Source of the DNA: Butyrivibrio sp. | GTDB taxonomy: Bacteria > Bacillota > Clostridia > Lachnospirales > Lachnospiraceae | Assembly: GCF_017635265.1 (NCBI RefSeq) | Contig: NZ_JAGBLU010000137.1 | Span: 62,001-126,000, forward strand | Direction of reading: 5' to 3' | Length of the DNA stretch: 64,000 nt | Shown here: one piece after another, positions 1-9,395 of the stretch | How the letters are laid out: the number at the start of each line of letters is the position of its first letter | How positions within the stretch are numbered: the first letter of the stretch is position 1 | Notes under the pieces: generated by a model | What the model saw: the letters and a program-made list of their open reading frames with translations, nothing else | The model's database searches: none | Told to the model about the DNA's origin: nothing | Program-made: the position numbers and the translations under genes

Positions 1-1938
1 TTTGATATGTCTTTGTCATTTGTCATCATGTTTACTGCGATGTTTGCAACAGAAGTTCTTCAAATGTCTTTTTTTCCAACTATTTTATTGTTTACTACAA
101 TATTCAGGATTGCTCTGAATGTTTCATCTACAAGACTTATCCTTACTCAGGGAAGTGCGGGACAGGTCATAGAAGTGTTTGGTTCATTTGTAGGTGGTGG
201 TGACCTTATTGTAGGAGCTATTGTCTATGTGATTTTAATCATTGTTCAGCTCATGGTCATAAATAAAGGTTCCGAACGTGTAGCTGAAGTATCAGCCCGA
301 TTTACTTTGGACGCTATGCCCGGTAAACAGATGGCTATTGATGCGGATTTAAATACCGGAGCCATAACCGATGCCGAGGCTAAAGAGAGAAGAAACAAGA
401 TTCAGGAAGAAGCCAGCTTCTTTGGTGCTATGGATGGTGCTACCAAATACGTAAAGGGAGACTCTACAGCAGGTCTTATTATTACGGCAGTCAACCTGAT
501 TGGCGGTATTGCCATGGGCGTACTTAGAATGGGAATGGATGTTAATACAGCCATTAATACCTATTCAATCCTTACAATGGGTGATGGTCTTGTTAGTTCA
601 ATTCCTTCATTGATGATATCAATGTCAACAGGTATTCTTGTAACGAAGGGATCGAAAGAGGCAGATTTTGGACATGTGCTTATTGGGCAGCTGTTTGGAA
701 TGCCAAAGACACTTTATCTGGTTGGCGGAGTAGTAGCAGGACTTGGCATTTTTTCTCCGCTTCCGACACTGCTTTATGTTTCCTTCGGAGCAGGCTTTGT
801 GCTGCTTGGAAGAGTTGCAAGCCAGACTATAGAAGAGGTTCAAACAGAGTCTGAAGTCGCATCTTCTGAAGAAGCTCAGGCCGAAGAAATCAGACAGCCT
901 GAAAATGTAACCAGTCTTTTACAGGTTGATCCTATTGAACTTGAATTCGGTTACGGAATTATTCCTCTTGCAGACGTCAATCAAGGCGGAGATCTCCTTG
1001 ATCGAGTTGTTATGATAAGACGTCAGGTTGCCCTTGAACTTGGTACTGTAGTTCCTATAATTCGACTTCGAGATAATATACAGTTGAATCCCAATCAATA
1101 TATCATTAAAATTAAAGGTATACAGGTAAGTGACGGAGAAATATTATTTGATCACTACATGGCAATGAATCCGGGACATGTTGAGGATGAGATAACCGGT
1201 ATCCCCACATTTGAGCCTTCTTTCCATCTGCCTGCCATCTGGATTACGGAAGGTCAGCGTGAAAGAGCGGAGAGCCTGGGATATACGGTTGTTGATCCAC
1301 CGTCCATCATTGCTACACACCTTACCGAGATAATCAGAGAACACATTTCTGAGCTGATGACCAGACAGGATGTGCAGAATCTTGTTGATAATCTTAAAGA
1401 GAACAATCCTGCCCTTGTAGATGAGCTTGTTCCTAAGCTTATGAGCCTTGGTGAAATTGAGAAGGTTCTTCAGAATCTGTTAAAAGAAGGTATTTCTATA
1501 AGAGACCTTGTTACTGTATTTGAAACTTTAGCAGATTTTGCACCTTCGACACATGATCCTGACATACTTACCGAATATGTAAGACAGTCATTAAAAAGGG
1601 CTATTTCCAATAAGTTTTTTATGCTTGGTGAAACTACAAGTGTAGTGACGCTTGATCCCAAGATAGAGCAGGAGATTATGAGCAGCATTAAACAAACCGA
1701 GACCGGCGCCTATTTGACACTTGATCCTGAAAGAACAAAAGCAATTCTTAATTCGGTAGGCGAACAGGTTAGAAAACTTGAAGAGTCCGGTAAACAGGCC
1801 ATTATTATGGCGTCACCGATTGTTCGAATGTATTTTAAGAAGATGACAGAGGATTATTATAAAGATTTAGTTGTTATCTCGTATAATGAAGTTGAGGCAA
1901 ACATTGAATTACAATCTGTGGGGATGGTAACTGCATAA
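1..1938 (+). CDS. flhA: Flagellar biosynthesis protein FlhA (5' partial)
   Basis: FlhA is the main export-gate subunit of the flagellar type III secretion apparatus in the inner membrane. The reading frame is open from base 1, and the family's first several dozen residues lie outside the window. What remains shows the conserved membrane segment around RIALNVSSTRLIL, the cytoplasmic loop DAMPGKQMAIDADL that is diagnostic of the FHIPEP family, further membrane helices (about residues 145-190 and 220-270 of the visible part), and then the long C-terminal cytoplasmic domain beginning near DPIELEFGYGIIPLAD. That domain receives chaperone-substrate complexes. The stop is followed one base later by flhF, consistent with translational coupling. 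Identity is secure; only the N-terminus is unknown here. Confidence 0.96.
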   Translation, partial: FDMSLSFVIMFTAMFATEVLQMSFFPTILLFTTIFRIALNVSSTRLILTQGSAGQVIEVFGSFVGGGDLIVGAIVYVILIIVQLMVINKGSERVAEVSARFTLDAMPGKQMAIDADLNTGAITDAEAKERRNKIQEEASFFGAMDGATKYVKGDSTAGLIITAVNLIGGIAMGVLRMGMDVNTAINTYSILTMGDGLVSSIPSLMISMSTGILVTKGSKEADFGHVLIGQLFGMPKTLYLVGGVVAGLGIFSPLPTLLYVSFGAGFVLLGRVASQTIEEVQTESEVASSEEAQAEEIRQPENVTSLLQVDPIELEFGYGIIPLADVNQGGDLLDRVVMIRRQVALELGTVVPIIRLRDNIQLNPNQYIIKIKGIQVSDGEILFDHYMAMNPGHVEDEITGIPTFEPSFHLPAIWITEGQRERAESLGYTVVDPPSIIATHLTEIIREHISELMTRQDVQNLVDNLKENNPALVDELVPKLMSLGEIEKVLQNLLKEGISIRDLVTVFETLADFAPSTHDPDILTEYVRQSLKRAISNKFFMLGETTSVVTLDPKIEQEIMSSIKQTETGAYLTLDPERTKAILNSVGEQVRKLEESGKQAIIMASPIVRMYFKKMTEDYYKDLVVISYNEVEANIELQSVGMVTA

Positions 1939-1939
1939 T

Positions 1940-3190
1940 ATGATTATTAAAAAGTATGTTGGAAAAACTGAGAGTGAGGCAACAGAAGAAGCACGAAAGG
2001 AACTGGGTACTAACATTGTAGTGATGAATGTCAGGCCAATGAAAAAGACCGGATTTTTTTCGCTGTTTCAGTCCAAAAAAATTGAGGTAACGGTAGCCCT
2101 TGAGGATGAACCTGAAAAACCGGTTGTCAGGACTGTGCTGCAGCAAAAGGATACAGCAATTCCGAGTCAGAAGGACACTATTGCTTCTGCTGTGCTCAAT
2201 GCCACGATGGTAAGAGAAAATAAAGATAAAGAAGACAACAGTGCAATCGAAGAAAAGCTGGATAATTTGAGCAGTCTTCTTGAAAAGAATTTTCTTAAAA
2301 ATGAGAAGGATTCTTCTGAAGCGGTTGTTGAGGCTGCAGATGAACCGGCTGCAAAGGCTTTAGATAAAACAAAAGCTAAAAATGCTGTTTCCGAAGAGAC
2401 GTTATCCTTTATCAAACTTTTATATAATACTCTCATTGAGAATGAAGTTGATGAAATTTATGTAAATCAGCTGACGGATGAAGTTGAAAAAATCAGTAAG
2501 CCAGGTCTTCCGTTTGATTATGCCCTTGCTAATGTATATCAGAAAATGGTGCTTAAATTCGGAAAGTCCGAGCCTATTGATCTGGAAAACGAGAAAGCAA
2601 GAGCTGAAATTTTCATAGGTCCTACCGGTGTAGGCAAAACCACAACAATAGCAAAGCTTGCATCCGAGCTTTCGGTAACACAGAAAAAGAAAGTAGCTCT
2701 TTTGACAGTAGATACCTACAGAATTGCGGCTGCAGAACAGCTTCGCACCTATGCATCTGTTTTGGAAATACCTTTCAGGGTTATATATTCGGTTGATGAA
2801 ATGAGACAGGCGGCTGAAGATTTCAAAGACTTTGATTATATCATGGTTGATACGGCCGGACATTCCATTCATAACGACGAACTCAAACAGGACGTAGAAA
2901 GCTATATAAGAGTTTTGGAAGAAATAGTGGAATGTGAGAATTTTCTTGTTTTATCTGCAACAACCAAGTACAGAGATCTCATTGAAATTGCAGATTCCTA
3001 TTCCAAGATGGTTACTTATAAGCTTATCTTTACCAAGATGGATGAAACCGGGGCAAAAGGTAATTTGTACAACATAAGATTACATACAGGAGCACCGGTT
3101 GCATATATAACCAACGGTCAAAATGTACCGGATGATATTGCAGTATTTGATGCACAGAAAATTGTTAAACACTTACTTGGCGGTAAGTAA
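1940..3190 (+). CDS. flhF: Flagellar biosynthesis GTPase FlhF
   Basis: FlhF is an SRP-family GTPase that helps determine where and how many flagella are built. The 416-residue protein has the family's N-terminal basic segment, a variable acidic/coiled middle (about 60-170), and a C-terminal NG domain. The P-loop GPTGVGKTTT is near residue 227, the DTYRIAAAEQL motif follows, and TKMDETGAKGN is the G4/closing region. The G3 motif reads DTAGH (His308) where SRP GTPases usually have DTAGR, a small oddity. The start lies one base after the flhA stop, and flhG follows after 21 bases, the usual FlhF-FlhG pairing in which FlhG stimulates FlhF GTPase. Confidence 0.95.
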   Translation: MIIKKYVGKTESEATEEARKELGTNIVVMNVRPMKKTGFFSLFQSKKIEVTVALEDEPEKPVVRTVLQQKDTAIPSQKDTIASAVLNATMVRENKDKEDNSAIEEKLDNLSSLLEKNFLKNEKDSSEAVVEAADEPAAKALDKTKAKNAVSEETLSFIKLLYNTLIENEVDEIYVNQLTDEVEKISKPGLPFDYALANVYQKMVLKFGKSEPIDLENEKARAEIFIGPTGVGKTTTIAKLASELSVTQKKKVALLTVDTYRIAAAEQLRTYASVLEIPFRVIYSVDEMRQAAEDFKDFDYIMVDTAGHSIHNDELKQDVESYIRVLEEIVECENFLVLSATTKYRDLIEIADSYSKMVTYKLIFTKMDETGAKGNLYNIRLHTGAPVAYITNGQNVPDDIAVFDAQKIVKHLLGGK

Positions 3191-3211
3191 TGTTTCTTCT
3201 TGGGGTAGATT

Positions 3212-4147
3212 ATGGACCAGGCACAACAACTTAGAAATTTAATAAAAAATTCGAACAAGCCTACGAGACCTCTTGCCAGAATCATCACTGTTACAAGTGG
3301 AAAGGGAGGAGTAGGAAAGTCTAATGTCGCCATTAATCTTGCAATCCAGTTTAAGAGAATGGGTAAAAGAGTTATCATTCTTGACGCAGATTTTGGGCTT
3401 GCCAATATCGAAATAATGTTTGGAACTGTTCCAAAACATAATCTTTGTGACTTAATCTATCAGGGAAAAAACATTAAAGATATCATAACATGGGGGCCTG
3501 AAGGAGTGGGCTTTATATCAGGCGGCTCGGGTATTTCAGGCATGTATAATCTCAGTAGGGATTATCTTGTTTATATAATTGTAAATCTTGCGGAGCTTGA
3601 TGCAATTGCTGATATAATAATAATAGATACAGGTGCGGGAATTTCAGATGCAGTTATGGAATTTTTGGTTGCCAGTGGAGAAATTATTGTAGTTACTACT
3701 CCGGAACCAACGTCAATAACAGATTCCTATTCACTTCTTAAGGCACTTAATCAGTCTCCGAGATTTTCACTTGAAGATACCAAGGTGAAAGTTATGTCAA
3801 ACAGGGTTACTTCAACGGAAGAAGGACATCAGCTGTTTAATAAATTAAATACTGTAGTTGCCAGGTATTTGAAATTACCTCTTATATATATGGGAGCGAT
3901 TCCACAGGATCAGATGCTGGCCAAGAGTGTAATGCAGCAGTCGCCTGTTTCAATTCAATATCCTAATGCAAAGTCAGCTAAAGCATTTGAGACCATAGCG
4001 TCTGAACTTATGAATCCGAATGATACTGCGCTTATTAAAACAAGAGGAATGGCTGCTTTCTTTTCGCATATTATCACCGGAAGAAAGTTAAGTACATTGC
4101 CTTCAGAAAATACGAATATTTTAGGTAATGCACAGAATACACAATGA
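3212..4147 (+). CDS. flhG: Flagellum site-determining ATPase FlhG (MinD-like, YlxH)
   Basis: A MinD/ParA-superfamily ATPase of 311 residues that partners FlhF in limiting flagellar number. It carries the deviant Walker A motif GKGGVGKSN near residue 30, the switch I motif DADFGLANIEI near 59 and the switch II region IIIDTGAGIS near 138. A short basic N-terminus precedes the P-loop, as in FlhG, where it activates FlhF. The true MinD is encoded separately at 18027-18809, so this is not the division-site protein. Its stop codon lies within the start of the next gene's longest reading (ATGA), suggesting coupled translation within the flagellar operon. Confidence 0.93.
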   Translation: MDQAQQLRNLIKNSNKPTRPLARIITVTSGKGGVGKSNVAINLAIQFKRMGKRVIILDADFGLANIEIMFGTVPKHNLCDLIYQGKNIKDIITWGPEGVGFISGGSGISGMYNLSRDYLVYIIVNLAELDAIADIIIIDTGAGISDAVMEFLVASGEIIVVTTPEPTSITDSYSLLKALNQSPRFSLEDTKVKVMSNRVTSTEEGHQLFNKLNTVVARYLKLPLIYMGAIPQDQMLAKSVMQQSPVSIQYPNAKSAKAFETIASELMNPNDTALIKTRGMAAFFSHIITGRKLSTLPSENTNILGNAQNTQ

Positions 4148-4161
4148 TTGGAGATATATTA

Positions 4162-4884
4162 ATGCTCAGCGATTACATTTCCCCGGGAATAAAAGTAGAA
4201 CTAAAAGCTACCGGTAAAATCTGGATGGAAGACGATTCAAGAACAAAGCATATATACATGAGTAAGGTTATGGATGTTGTTTCTGATGACAGAGTCGAAG
4301 TTCTTATGCCTTTTGAACAGGGTAAACTTGTTCTTCTTCCGGTGGACGGAGAATATAGCTTATGTTTTTACAGTACAAAAGGTTTATTTCAGTGCTATTC
4401 AAAAATAGTGGATAGATACCGAAGTGACAATATGTATATTTTGGTACTTGATCTGACAACAGAATTGCAGAAATTACAACGACGAGAGTATTACAGATTC
4501 AGTTGTGCTTTGGAATTAAAATCAAGAATTTGTTCTAAAGAAGAGTTGGAAGCTTTTGAGAATAACAGAAAGTATCTGGTTGAGCCGGGTGTTTCACTTC
4601 AGAGAAGTGTTGTGGTTGATATAAGCGGAGGAGGACTTAGATTTGTAGCAAATTTCCGTTACGAGGAAGGAAGCACCATCTATTGCTCCTACAGACTTCC
4701 GGGATCTTCCAATGAGAGTGAATATCAGATGATATGCAGCGTTTTAAAAGTTCAGGAGTTGGAAAATCGCCCCGGACTTTTTGAGCACCGTATCCAGTAT
4801 CTTTATATTGATGAAACTTCGAGAGAAGATATTATTCATTTTATCTTTGAAGAAGAACGAAAAATAAGAAAGAAGCAAACTTAA
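4162..4884 (+). CDS. PilZ-domain c-di-GMP receptor, YcgR/YpfA-like
   Basis: A soluble protein of 240 residues with an N-terminal YcgR-like barrel (about 1-100) and a C-terminal PilZ domain. The two c-di-GMP binding signatures are present: RREYYR (RxxxR) near residue 110 and DISGGG (DxSxxG) near 155. In related bacteria such proteins slow the flagellar motor when c-di-GMP rises, and its place between flhG and cheB fits that. I prefer the ATG at 4162 because GGAGA at 4150-4154 is correctly spaced for it. A start at 4144, overlapping the flhG stop, would add six residues and cannot be excluded. Confidence 0.88.
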   Translation: MLSDYISPGIKVELKATGKIWMEDDSRTKHIYMSKVMDVVSDDRVEVLMPFEQGKLVLLPVDGEYSLCFYSTKGLFQCYSKIVDRYRSDNMYILVLDLTTELQKLQRREYYRFSCALELKSRICSKEELEAFENNRKYLVEPGVSLQRSVVVDISGGGLRFVANFRYEEGSTIYCSYRLPGSSNESEYQMICSVLKVQELENRPGLFEHRIQYLYIDETSREDIIHFIFEEERKIRKKQT

Positions 4885-4886
4885 TT

Positions 4887-5957
4887 ATGAAAAAAATTTT
4901 GATTATTGATGACTCTGCACTTATGAGAACTGTTCTTAGTGATATTATTAATTCAGATTCAAGATTCCAGGTGGTTGATAAGGCCAAGGATGGAGTTGAA
5001 GGTCTGGAATTACTTAAGAAGAACACTTATGATGCTGTTGTTCTTGATATAAATATGCCAAGAATGGATGGTATCACGATGCTTAAGGAACTTAATAAGA
5101 ATAAGATCAGAGCCAAAATAATGATGGCCAGTACTGATACGAAAGAGGGCGCGAAAGTTACAATGGATGCTCTCGATCTAGGGGCTCTTGATTTTGTTCA
5201 TAAACCGGACCGTGCTTCTGAATGCCGCGGTGAGGATTTCACCAAGCATTTCATAAATACACTTGCCGCTGTAGCCAATTCCAAGGCTCCTATGCCGGCA
5301 AGAGCATTCTCCATCGACGAAGCAAAGGAATCCAGAAAGGTTGTTGAGCTTGTAAGTAAGTCCGCAAGCAGGATTACCGGAAACAGGATAGTTGCTATTG
5401 CATCATCAACAGGTGGTCCGAGAGCACTTCAGTCTGTTATTCCTAAACTTCCCAAAAACCTCAAAACACCGGTTGTTCTTGTTCAGCATATGCCGGAAGG
5501 CTTTACTGCTTCACTGGCAGAGAGACTTGATTCTCTAAGTGAAGTTACAGTTAAAGAAGCTTCTGAAGGAGATGTTTTGGTTCCCGGTTGTGTTTACATC
5601 TCAAGGGGTGGTAAGCACATGCATATTGTAAAGAATGGATCAAAGAGCGTTATCCATTACGTTGATGGTCCTACCAGAGAAGGTGTCAGACCTTGTGCAA
5701 ATTTCATGTATGAATCACTTATGGATTCCGATTATGATGAGATTTGTTGCGTGGTACTCACCGGAATGGGAGCTGACGGAACAGAAGGAATCAGGAACTT
5801 AAAGTCCAAGAAGAAAGTTCATGTAATCGGACAGGAAGAAAGTACCTGTACCGTTTATGGAATGCCCAAAGCTGTTGCAACCGCTGGACTGGTTGATCAG
5901 GTTGTAAAACTTGAGAATGTAGCCCAGGAAATAATAATGAATGTCGGTGTGAATTGA
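4887..5957 (+). CDS. cheB: Chemotaxis response regulator / protein-glutamate methylesterase CheB
   Basis: CheB demethylates (and can deamidate) chemoreceptor glutamates when phosphorylated by CheA. The 356-residue protein has an N-terminal receiver domain with the acidic pair DD at 8-9 and the phosphoacceptor Asp54 in VVLDINMP. A linker follows, then the methylesterase domain with the serine motif ASSTGGPRAL, the histidine in VQHMPEGFT and the aspartate in LTGMGADG, giving a complete Ser-His-Asp triad. It starts two bases after the PilZ gene. No CheR is encoded in the visible region. A 146-base gap with regulatory-looking sequence separates it from cheA. Confidence 0.96.
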   Translation: MKKILIIDDSALMRTVLSDIINSDSRFQVVDKAKDGVEGLELLKKNTYDAVVLDINMPRMDGITMLKELNKNKIRAKIMMASTDTKEGAKVTMDALDLGALDFVHKPDRASECRGEDFTKHFINTLAAVANSKAPMPARAFSIDEAKESRKVVELVSKSASRITGNRIVAIASSTGGPRALQSVIPKLPKNLKTPVVLVQHMPEGFTASLAERLDSLSEVTVKEASEGDVLVPGCVYISRGGKHMHIVKNGSKSVIHYVDGPTREGVRPCANFMYESLMDSDYDEICCVVLTGMGADGTEGIRNLKSKKKVHVIGQEESTCTVYGMPKAVATAGLVDQVVKLENVAQEIIMNVGVN

Positions 5958-6018
5958 GGGATTTCATATTCTTTTAATACTTCTTTAAGTTTTTTTTCTG
6001 TATTCCTCCATTCAAAAA

Positions 6019-6029
6019 GCCGATATAAT
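6019..6029 (+). promoter_or_regulatory. Possible -10 elements upstream of cheA
   Basis: GCCGATAT at 6019-6026 matches the -10 of the motility sigma factor (B. subtilis SigD type), and TATAAT at 6024-6029 matches a sigmaA -10. The expected upstream elements at the right spacing are poor (no TAAA 15 bases upstream, and only TATTCC at 6001-6006). This is a partial match inside a 146-base gap, not a firm promoter. Confidence 0.3.
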
Positions 6030-6030
6030 G

Positions 6031-6066
6031 TTCAAAAGTATGCGATAATAAGGTTATACTTTTGAA
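6031..6066 (+). promoter_or_regulatory. Perfect 11-bp inverted repeat before cheA
   Basis: TTCAAAAGTAT at 6031-6041 is exactly complementary to ATACTTTTGAA at 6056-6066, with a 14-base loop. No T-run follows, so it does not look like an intrinsic terminator. It lies just downstream of the possible -10 elements and 38 bases before the cheA ATG. It could be an mRNA processing or stabilising hairpin, or an operator. The pairing is seen directly; the role is unknown. Confidence 0.55.
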
Positions 6067-6103
6067 AGACCTATCACTTTTTAAATATGGAGGTAAAATA
6101 GTT

Positions 6104-8209
6104 ATGGATGTTTCCCAGTATCTAAGTGTCTTTCTCGATGAAGCAAAGGAGCACCTTCAGTCACTTAATGATAACATTATGATTCTTGAGCAGGATCCTG
6201 AGAACGAGGATTGTATCAATGAAATCTTCCGTTCAGCTCATTCAATGAAAGGTATGGCCGGAACTATGGGCTATACCAGAATGCAGAATCTTACTCATGA
6301 CATGGAGGATGTTTTCTCAGACGTTCGTGGTGGCAAAATCAAGATCAAATCTGCCGACATCGATGTTCTGCTTCAGTGCCTTGATGCCATTCAGGGATAT
6401 GTTGATAATATTACCGAGAATCAGGACGAAGGTACTGATGAACATAAGGATATCATAAAAGCTCTCGCAGATATCAGAAATGGTGGTGGCGGCGGAGAAG
6501 CAGCATCTGCTGCGCCTGCAGAAAGTGCTCCGGCAGCTGAAGCTACGCCTGCTGATGGACCTGCTGAAGGAGCTGACGGTTCTTCGGATTACAGGGCTAT
6601 TCGCCTTGATCCATCTGTTAAATCCACATTAGAAGAAGCTAAAAGCCAGGGAAAGAAAATCTATGGCGTTACAGTACATATCCAGGAATCCTGTATTTTA
6701 AAGGCAGCCAGAGGCTTCCTTGTATTCAAGGGATTGGAAGAAATCGGTGAGATTGCTGTTTCTGAGCCCAATACACAGGATATCGAAGATGAAAAGTTTG
6801 ACTTTTCTTTCAGCTTGATTCTTATTACCGATGAATCAAAAGAAAAGGTTGAAGAGATTGTAAAATCAGTTTCAGAAGTTGAGGGCTGCGAATGTGGCGA
6901 GTATGACCCAAGTGGAGCTAAAGCTCCTGAAGAAAAAGCAGAGGCCGCTCCGCAGGGAGCACCTGCAGCTGCTCCGGCAGCAACCACTCCCGCCGCACCT
7001 GCAGCAAATAAGCCTGCACCTGCTGCCGGTGGTAAGAAGCCGGTTGGTAAGCCTGTTGTAAACAGAACAGTTCGTGTTGATATCGAAAAACTTGATGTTC
7101 TCATGAACCTTGTTTCTGAGCTTATTATTGCCAAGAACTCACTTATTTCGGCTGCCAATACTTCTGGAGTAAGTAATTCAAATGTTAATGAGCAGATTGA
7201 GTACCTTGAAAGTGTAACTACAAACCTTCATGAGTCTGTCATGAAAGTTCGAATGGTTCCTATTGAGAGCGTACTTCAGAAATTCCCTCGTATGATCAGA
7301 GATCTTAACAAGACTCTTGGAAAGAAGATGGAGCTTACCATGACCGGTGAGGACACTGAAATGGATCGTACCGTTGTTGATGAAATTGGTGATCCGTTGA
7401 TGCATCTTATAAGAAATAGTGCGGACCATGGTATCGAATCCGCAGACCTTCGTGCTCAGCGTGGTAAGCCGGAAGTAGGACAGATTTTCCTTCATGCTTT
7501 CCAGGATGGTAACAGCGTTGTTATCGAAGTTGGTGATGATGGTAATGGTATTGATGCAGAGGCCGTTAAGAATAAAGCCATTGAAAAAGGAGTTGTATCT
7601 CCTGATCAGGCAGCTCTTTTAACTGAAAAGCAGTGTGTTGAGCTTTTGTTCCATCCGGGATTTTCAACTGCTAAACAGGTTTCTGAAATTTCAGGTAGAG
7701 GTGTTGGACTTGATGTTGTTAAGTCAAAGGTTGAATCTCTTTCCGGTGAAGTCACTGTTAAGACCAAACTTGGCGAAGGATCAACATGGGTAATCAGACT
7801 TCCGCTTACCCTTGCTATTATTCAGGCTCTGATGGTTATCATCGGAGAAGAAAAATATGCTATACCTCTTGATTCAATTCAGAGTATCGAAGATGTGTCA
7901 CCTTCTGATATTAAGTTTGTTGAGAATAAAGAAGTTATCAATCTTCGTGGAAGTGTTCTTCCTCTTATCAGACTTAACGAAGTCCTTGACACAGAATCAA
8001 CCAAGAATCCTGATGAGGATATGGTTGTTGTTATTGCAAGAAAGGGCGACCAGCTGGCAGGTCTCGTTATAGATGAGCTCATGGGACAGCAGGAAATAGT
8101 TATTAAGCCTCTTGGAAAATACACTAACAAGTGCAAACTTATCAGTGGTGCTACAATCCTTGGTGATGGCGAGATTGCTCTTATTCTTGATACTAATTCA
8201 ATTTTCTGA
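6104..8209 (+). CDS. cheA: Chemotaxis sensor histidine kinase CheA
   Basis: CheA is the autophosphorylating kinase of the receptor array and passes phosphate to CheY and CheB. In 701 residues the order is: P1/Hpt domain with the phospho-histidine His46 in RSAHSMKGMAG; an Ala/Pro-rich linker; a P2 domain (about 165-270); a second Ala/Pro linker; dimerisation P3; the P4 kinase with N box HLIRNSADHGIE and G boxes GDDGNGID and GRGVGLDV; and a C-terminal CheW-like P5 domain. The ATG at 6104 has GGAGG at 6089-6093, so a TTG further upstream (6062) is not needed. cheW follows closely. Confidence 0.97.
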   Translation: MDVSQYLSVFLDEAKEHLQSLNDNIMILEQDPENEDCINEIFRSAHSMKGMAGTMGYTRMQNLTHDMEDVFSDVRGGKIKIKSADIDVLLQCLDAIQGYVDNITENQDEGTDEHKDIIKALADIRNGGGGGEAASAAPAESAPAAEATPADGPAEGADGSSDYRAIRLDPSVKSTLEEAKSQGKKIYGVTVHIQESCILKAARGFLVFKGLEEIGEIAVSEPNTQDIEDEKFDFSFSLILITDESKEKVEEIVKSVSEVEGCECGEYDPSGAKAPEEKAEAAPQGAPAAAPAATTPAAPAANKPAPAAGGKKPVGKPVVNRTVRVDIEKLDVLMNLVSELIIAKNSLISAANTSGVSNSNVNEQIEYLESVTTNLHESVMKVRMVPIESVLQKFPRMIRDLNKTLGKKMELTMTGEDTEMDRTVVDEIGDPLMHLIRNSADHGIESADLRAQRGKPEVGQIFLHAFQDGNSVVIEVGDDGNGIDAEAVKNKAIEKGVVSPDQAALLTEKQCVELLFHPGFSTAKQVSEISGRGVGLDVVKSKVESLSGEVTVKTKLGEGSTWVIRLPLTLAIIQALMVIIGEEKYAIPLDSIQSIEDVSPSDIKFVENKEVINLRGSVLPLIRLNEVLDTESTKNPDEDMVVVIARKGDQLAGLVIDELMGQQEIVIKPLGKYTNKCKLISGATILGDGEIALILDTNSIF

Positions 8210-8240
8210 TTGAACTTCTGTTTTGAAAAGGAGAATAATG

Positions 8241-8735
8241 ATGAACGAACTTAGAGATAGTGCCGATGTAGGAGAACTTATCCAGTATATTGTTATTAAA
8301 ATTGATGATGAACAGTATGGTATAAACATTAAGTTCATTGACAACATAGTTAGAATGCAGCAGATCACAAGAGTTCCTCAGGTTGATGAATACTTAAAAG
8401 GTGTTATCAACATTCGAGGTGAAATTGTTCCTGTAATGAGTGTAAGGATGAAGATGGGACTTGCTGAGGATGTAATCACCAATAAGTCCAGAATTATCAT
8501 TCTTAAAACAGAAACTGGTGATCTTGTGGGAATTATTGTTGATCAGGTTAATCAGGTACTTACCATAGATTCCAATAACGTTGAAAAAGTCAGATATGAT
8601 GACAAGAAAGCAAAATCCAACGCTACTTTTGTAAGCGGTGTTGGTCACTACGATGGCGGATTGGTTTCAATTCTGGACCTTGAGGCAGTAGTTTCTGATA
8701 AGGAAGCAAAAGAAAAAGCATCAAATGCCAGCTGA
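8241..8735 (+). CDS. cheW: Chemotaxis coupling protein CheW
   Basis: CheW links receptors to CheA in the signalling array. The 164-residue protein is a single CheW/SH3-like domain beginning YIVIKIDDEQYGI and containing the conserved VPQVDEYLKGVINIRGEIVPV segment split across about residues 47-67. AAGGAG at 8228-8233 is best spaced for the ATG at 8241; the ATG at 8238 would add one Met. It lies between cheA (31 bases upstream) and cheC (13 bases downstream), so it is part of the chemotaxis operon. Confidence 0.95.
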   Translation: MNELRDSADVGELIQYIVIKIDDEQYGINIKFIDNIVRMQQITRVPQVDEYLKGVINIRGEIVPVMSVRMKMGLAEDVITNKSRIIILKTETGDLVGIIVDQVNQVLTIDSNNVEKVRYDDKKAKSNATFVSGVGHYDGGLVSILDLEAVVSDKEAKEKASNAS

Positions 8736-8748
8736 TGGAGGATAAATA

Positions 8749-9381
8749 ATGGGTGAAATGAGTTTGGATAATTTATCCAGCCAGTATTTTGATGTATTAA
8801 AGGAGCTGGGTAATATTGGCGCAGGTAATGCCACTACAGCACTTGCGCAGATGATCGGTACCAAGGTTGATATGTGTGTTCCACAGGTAAGACTTCTGGA
8901 TTTTAAAGATGTAGGAGATCTTATGGGTGGTGCGGAAAAAATCATGGCAGGTATTTACCTTGCGGTTGAAGGCGACATTGATGGAAGTATCATGTTCCTT
9001 CTCGGCAAGCAGGCTGCCAGACACCTTGTAGATAAGCTGATGGGTACAGGAGCAAAGCCTGAAGAAGCTGATTTTGATGAGGTTGAAATGTCTGCTCTCA
9101 AAGAGGTTGGCAATATCATTACAGGTTCTTATCTTAATTCTCTTTCAATGATGACGAACCTAAAGCTTATACCGTCAATTCCATATGTTGCCATTGATAT
9201 GGCAGCCGCAATTCTGAGCGTTCCTGCAATCCAGTTTGGAATGATGGGAGATAAGATACTTCTTATCGAGACACAGTTTTTTGATGAACTAAAACTTAGC
9301 GGATATTTTATTCTTTTACCTGATATGGATGGTTACAGTAAGATTCTCTCTTCACTTGGAATGGGAGATGTTTCACTTTAA
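8749..9381 (+). CDS. cheC: CheY-P phosphatase CheC
   Basis: CheC dephosphorylates CheY-P and binds CheD in Bacillus-type adaptation. Both phosphatase signatures are present in 210 residues: Asp15-Glu19-Asn22 in DVLKELGN and Ser115-Glu119-Asn122 in SALKEVGN, with the downstream Pro-containing strands. Having two complete motifs and no FliY-type C-terminal extension distinguishes it from FliY and CheX. The order cheW-cheC-cheD is the standard Firmicutes arrangement, and cheD starts 14 bases downstream, consistent with CheC-CheD complex formation. Confidence 0.94.
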   Translation: MGEMSLDNLSSQYFDVLKELGNIGAGNATTALAQMIGTKVDMCVPQVRLLDFKDVGDLMGGAEKIMAGIYLAVEGDIDGSIMFLLGKQAARHLVDKLMGTGAKPEEADFDEVEMSALKEVGNIITGSYLNSLSMMTNLKLIPSIPYVAIDMAAAILSVPAIQFGMMGDKILLIETQFFDELKLSGYFILLPDMDGYSKILSSLGMGDVSL

Positions 9382-9395
9382 CAAAGGGGCGGCTT

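Noticed and set aside
6062-6103. TTG start giving a longer CheA
   Set aside because: The ATG at 6104 has a strong SD and aligns with the CheA N-terminus; the extension runs through the hairpin.
6661-7158. Minus-strand open frame opposite cheA
   Set aside because: It results from the Ala/Pro-rich linkers of cheA and has no independent features.
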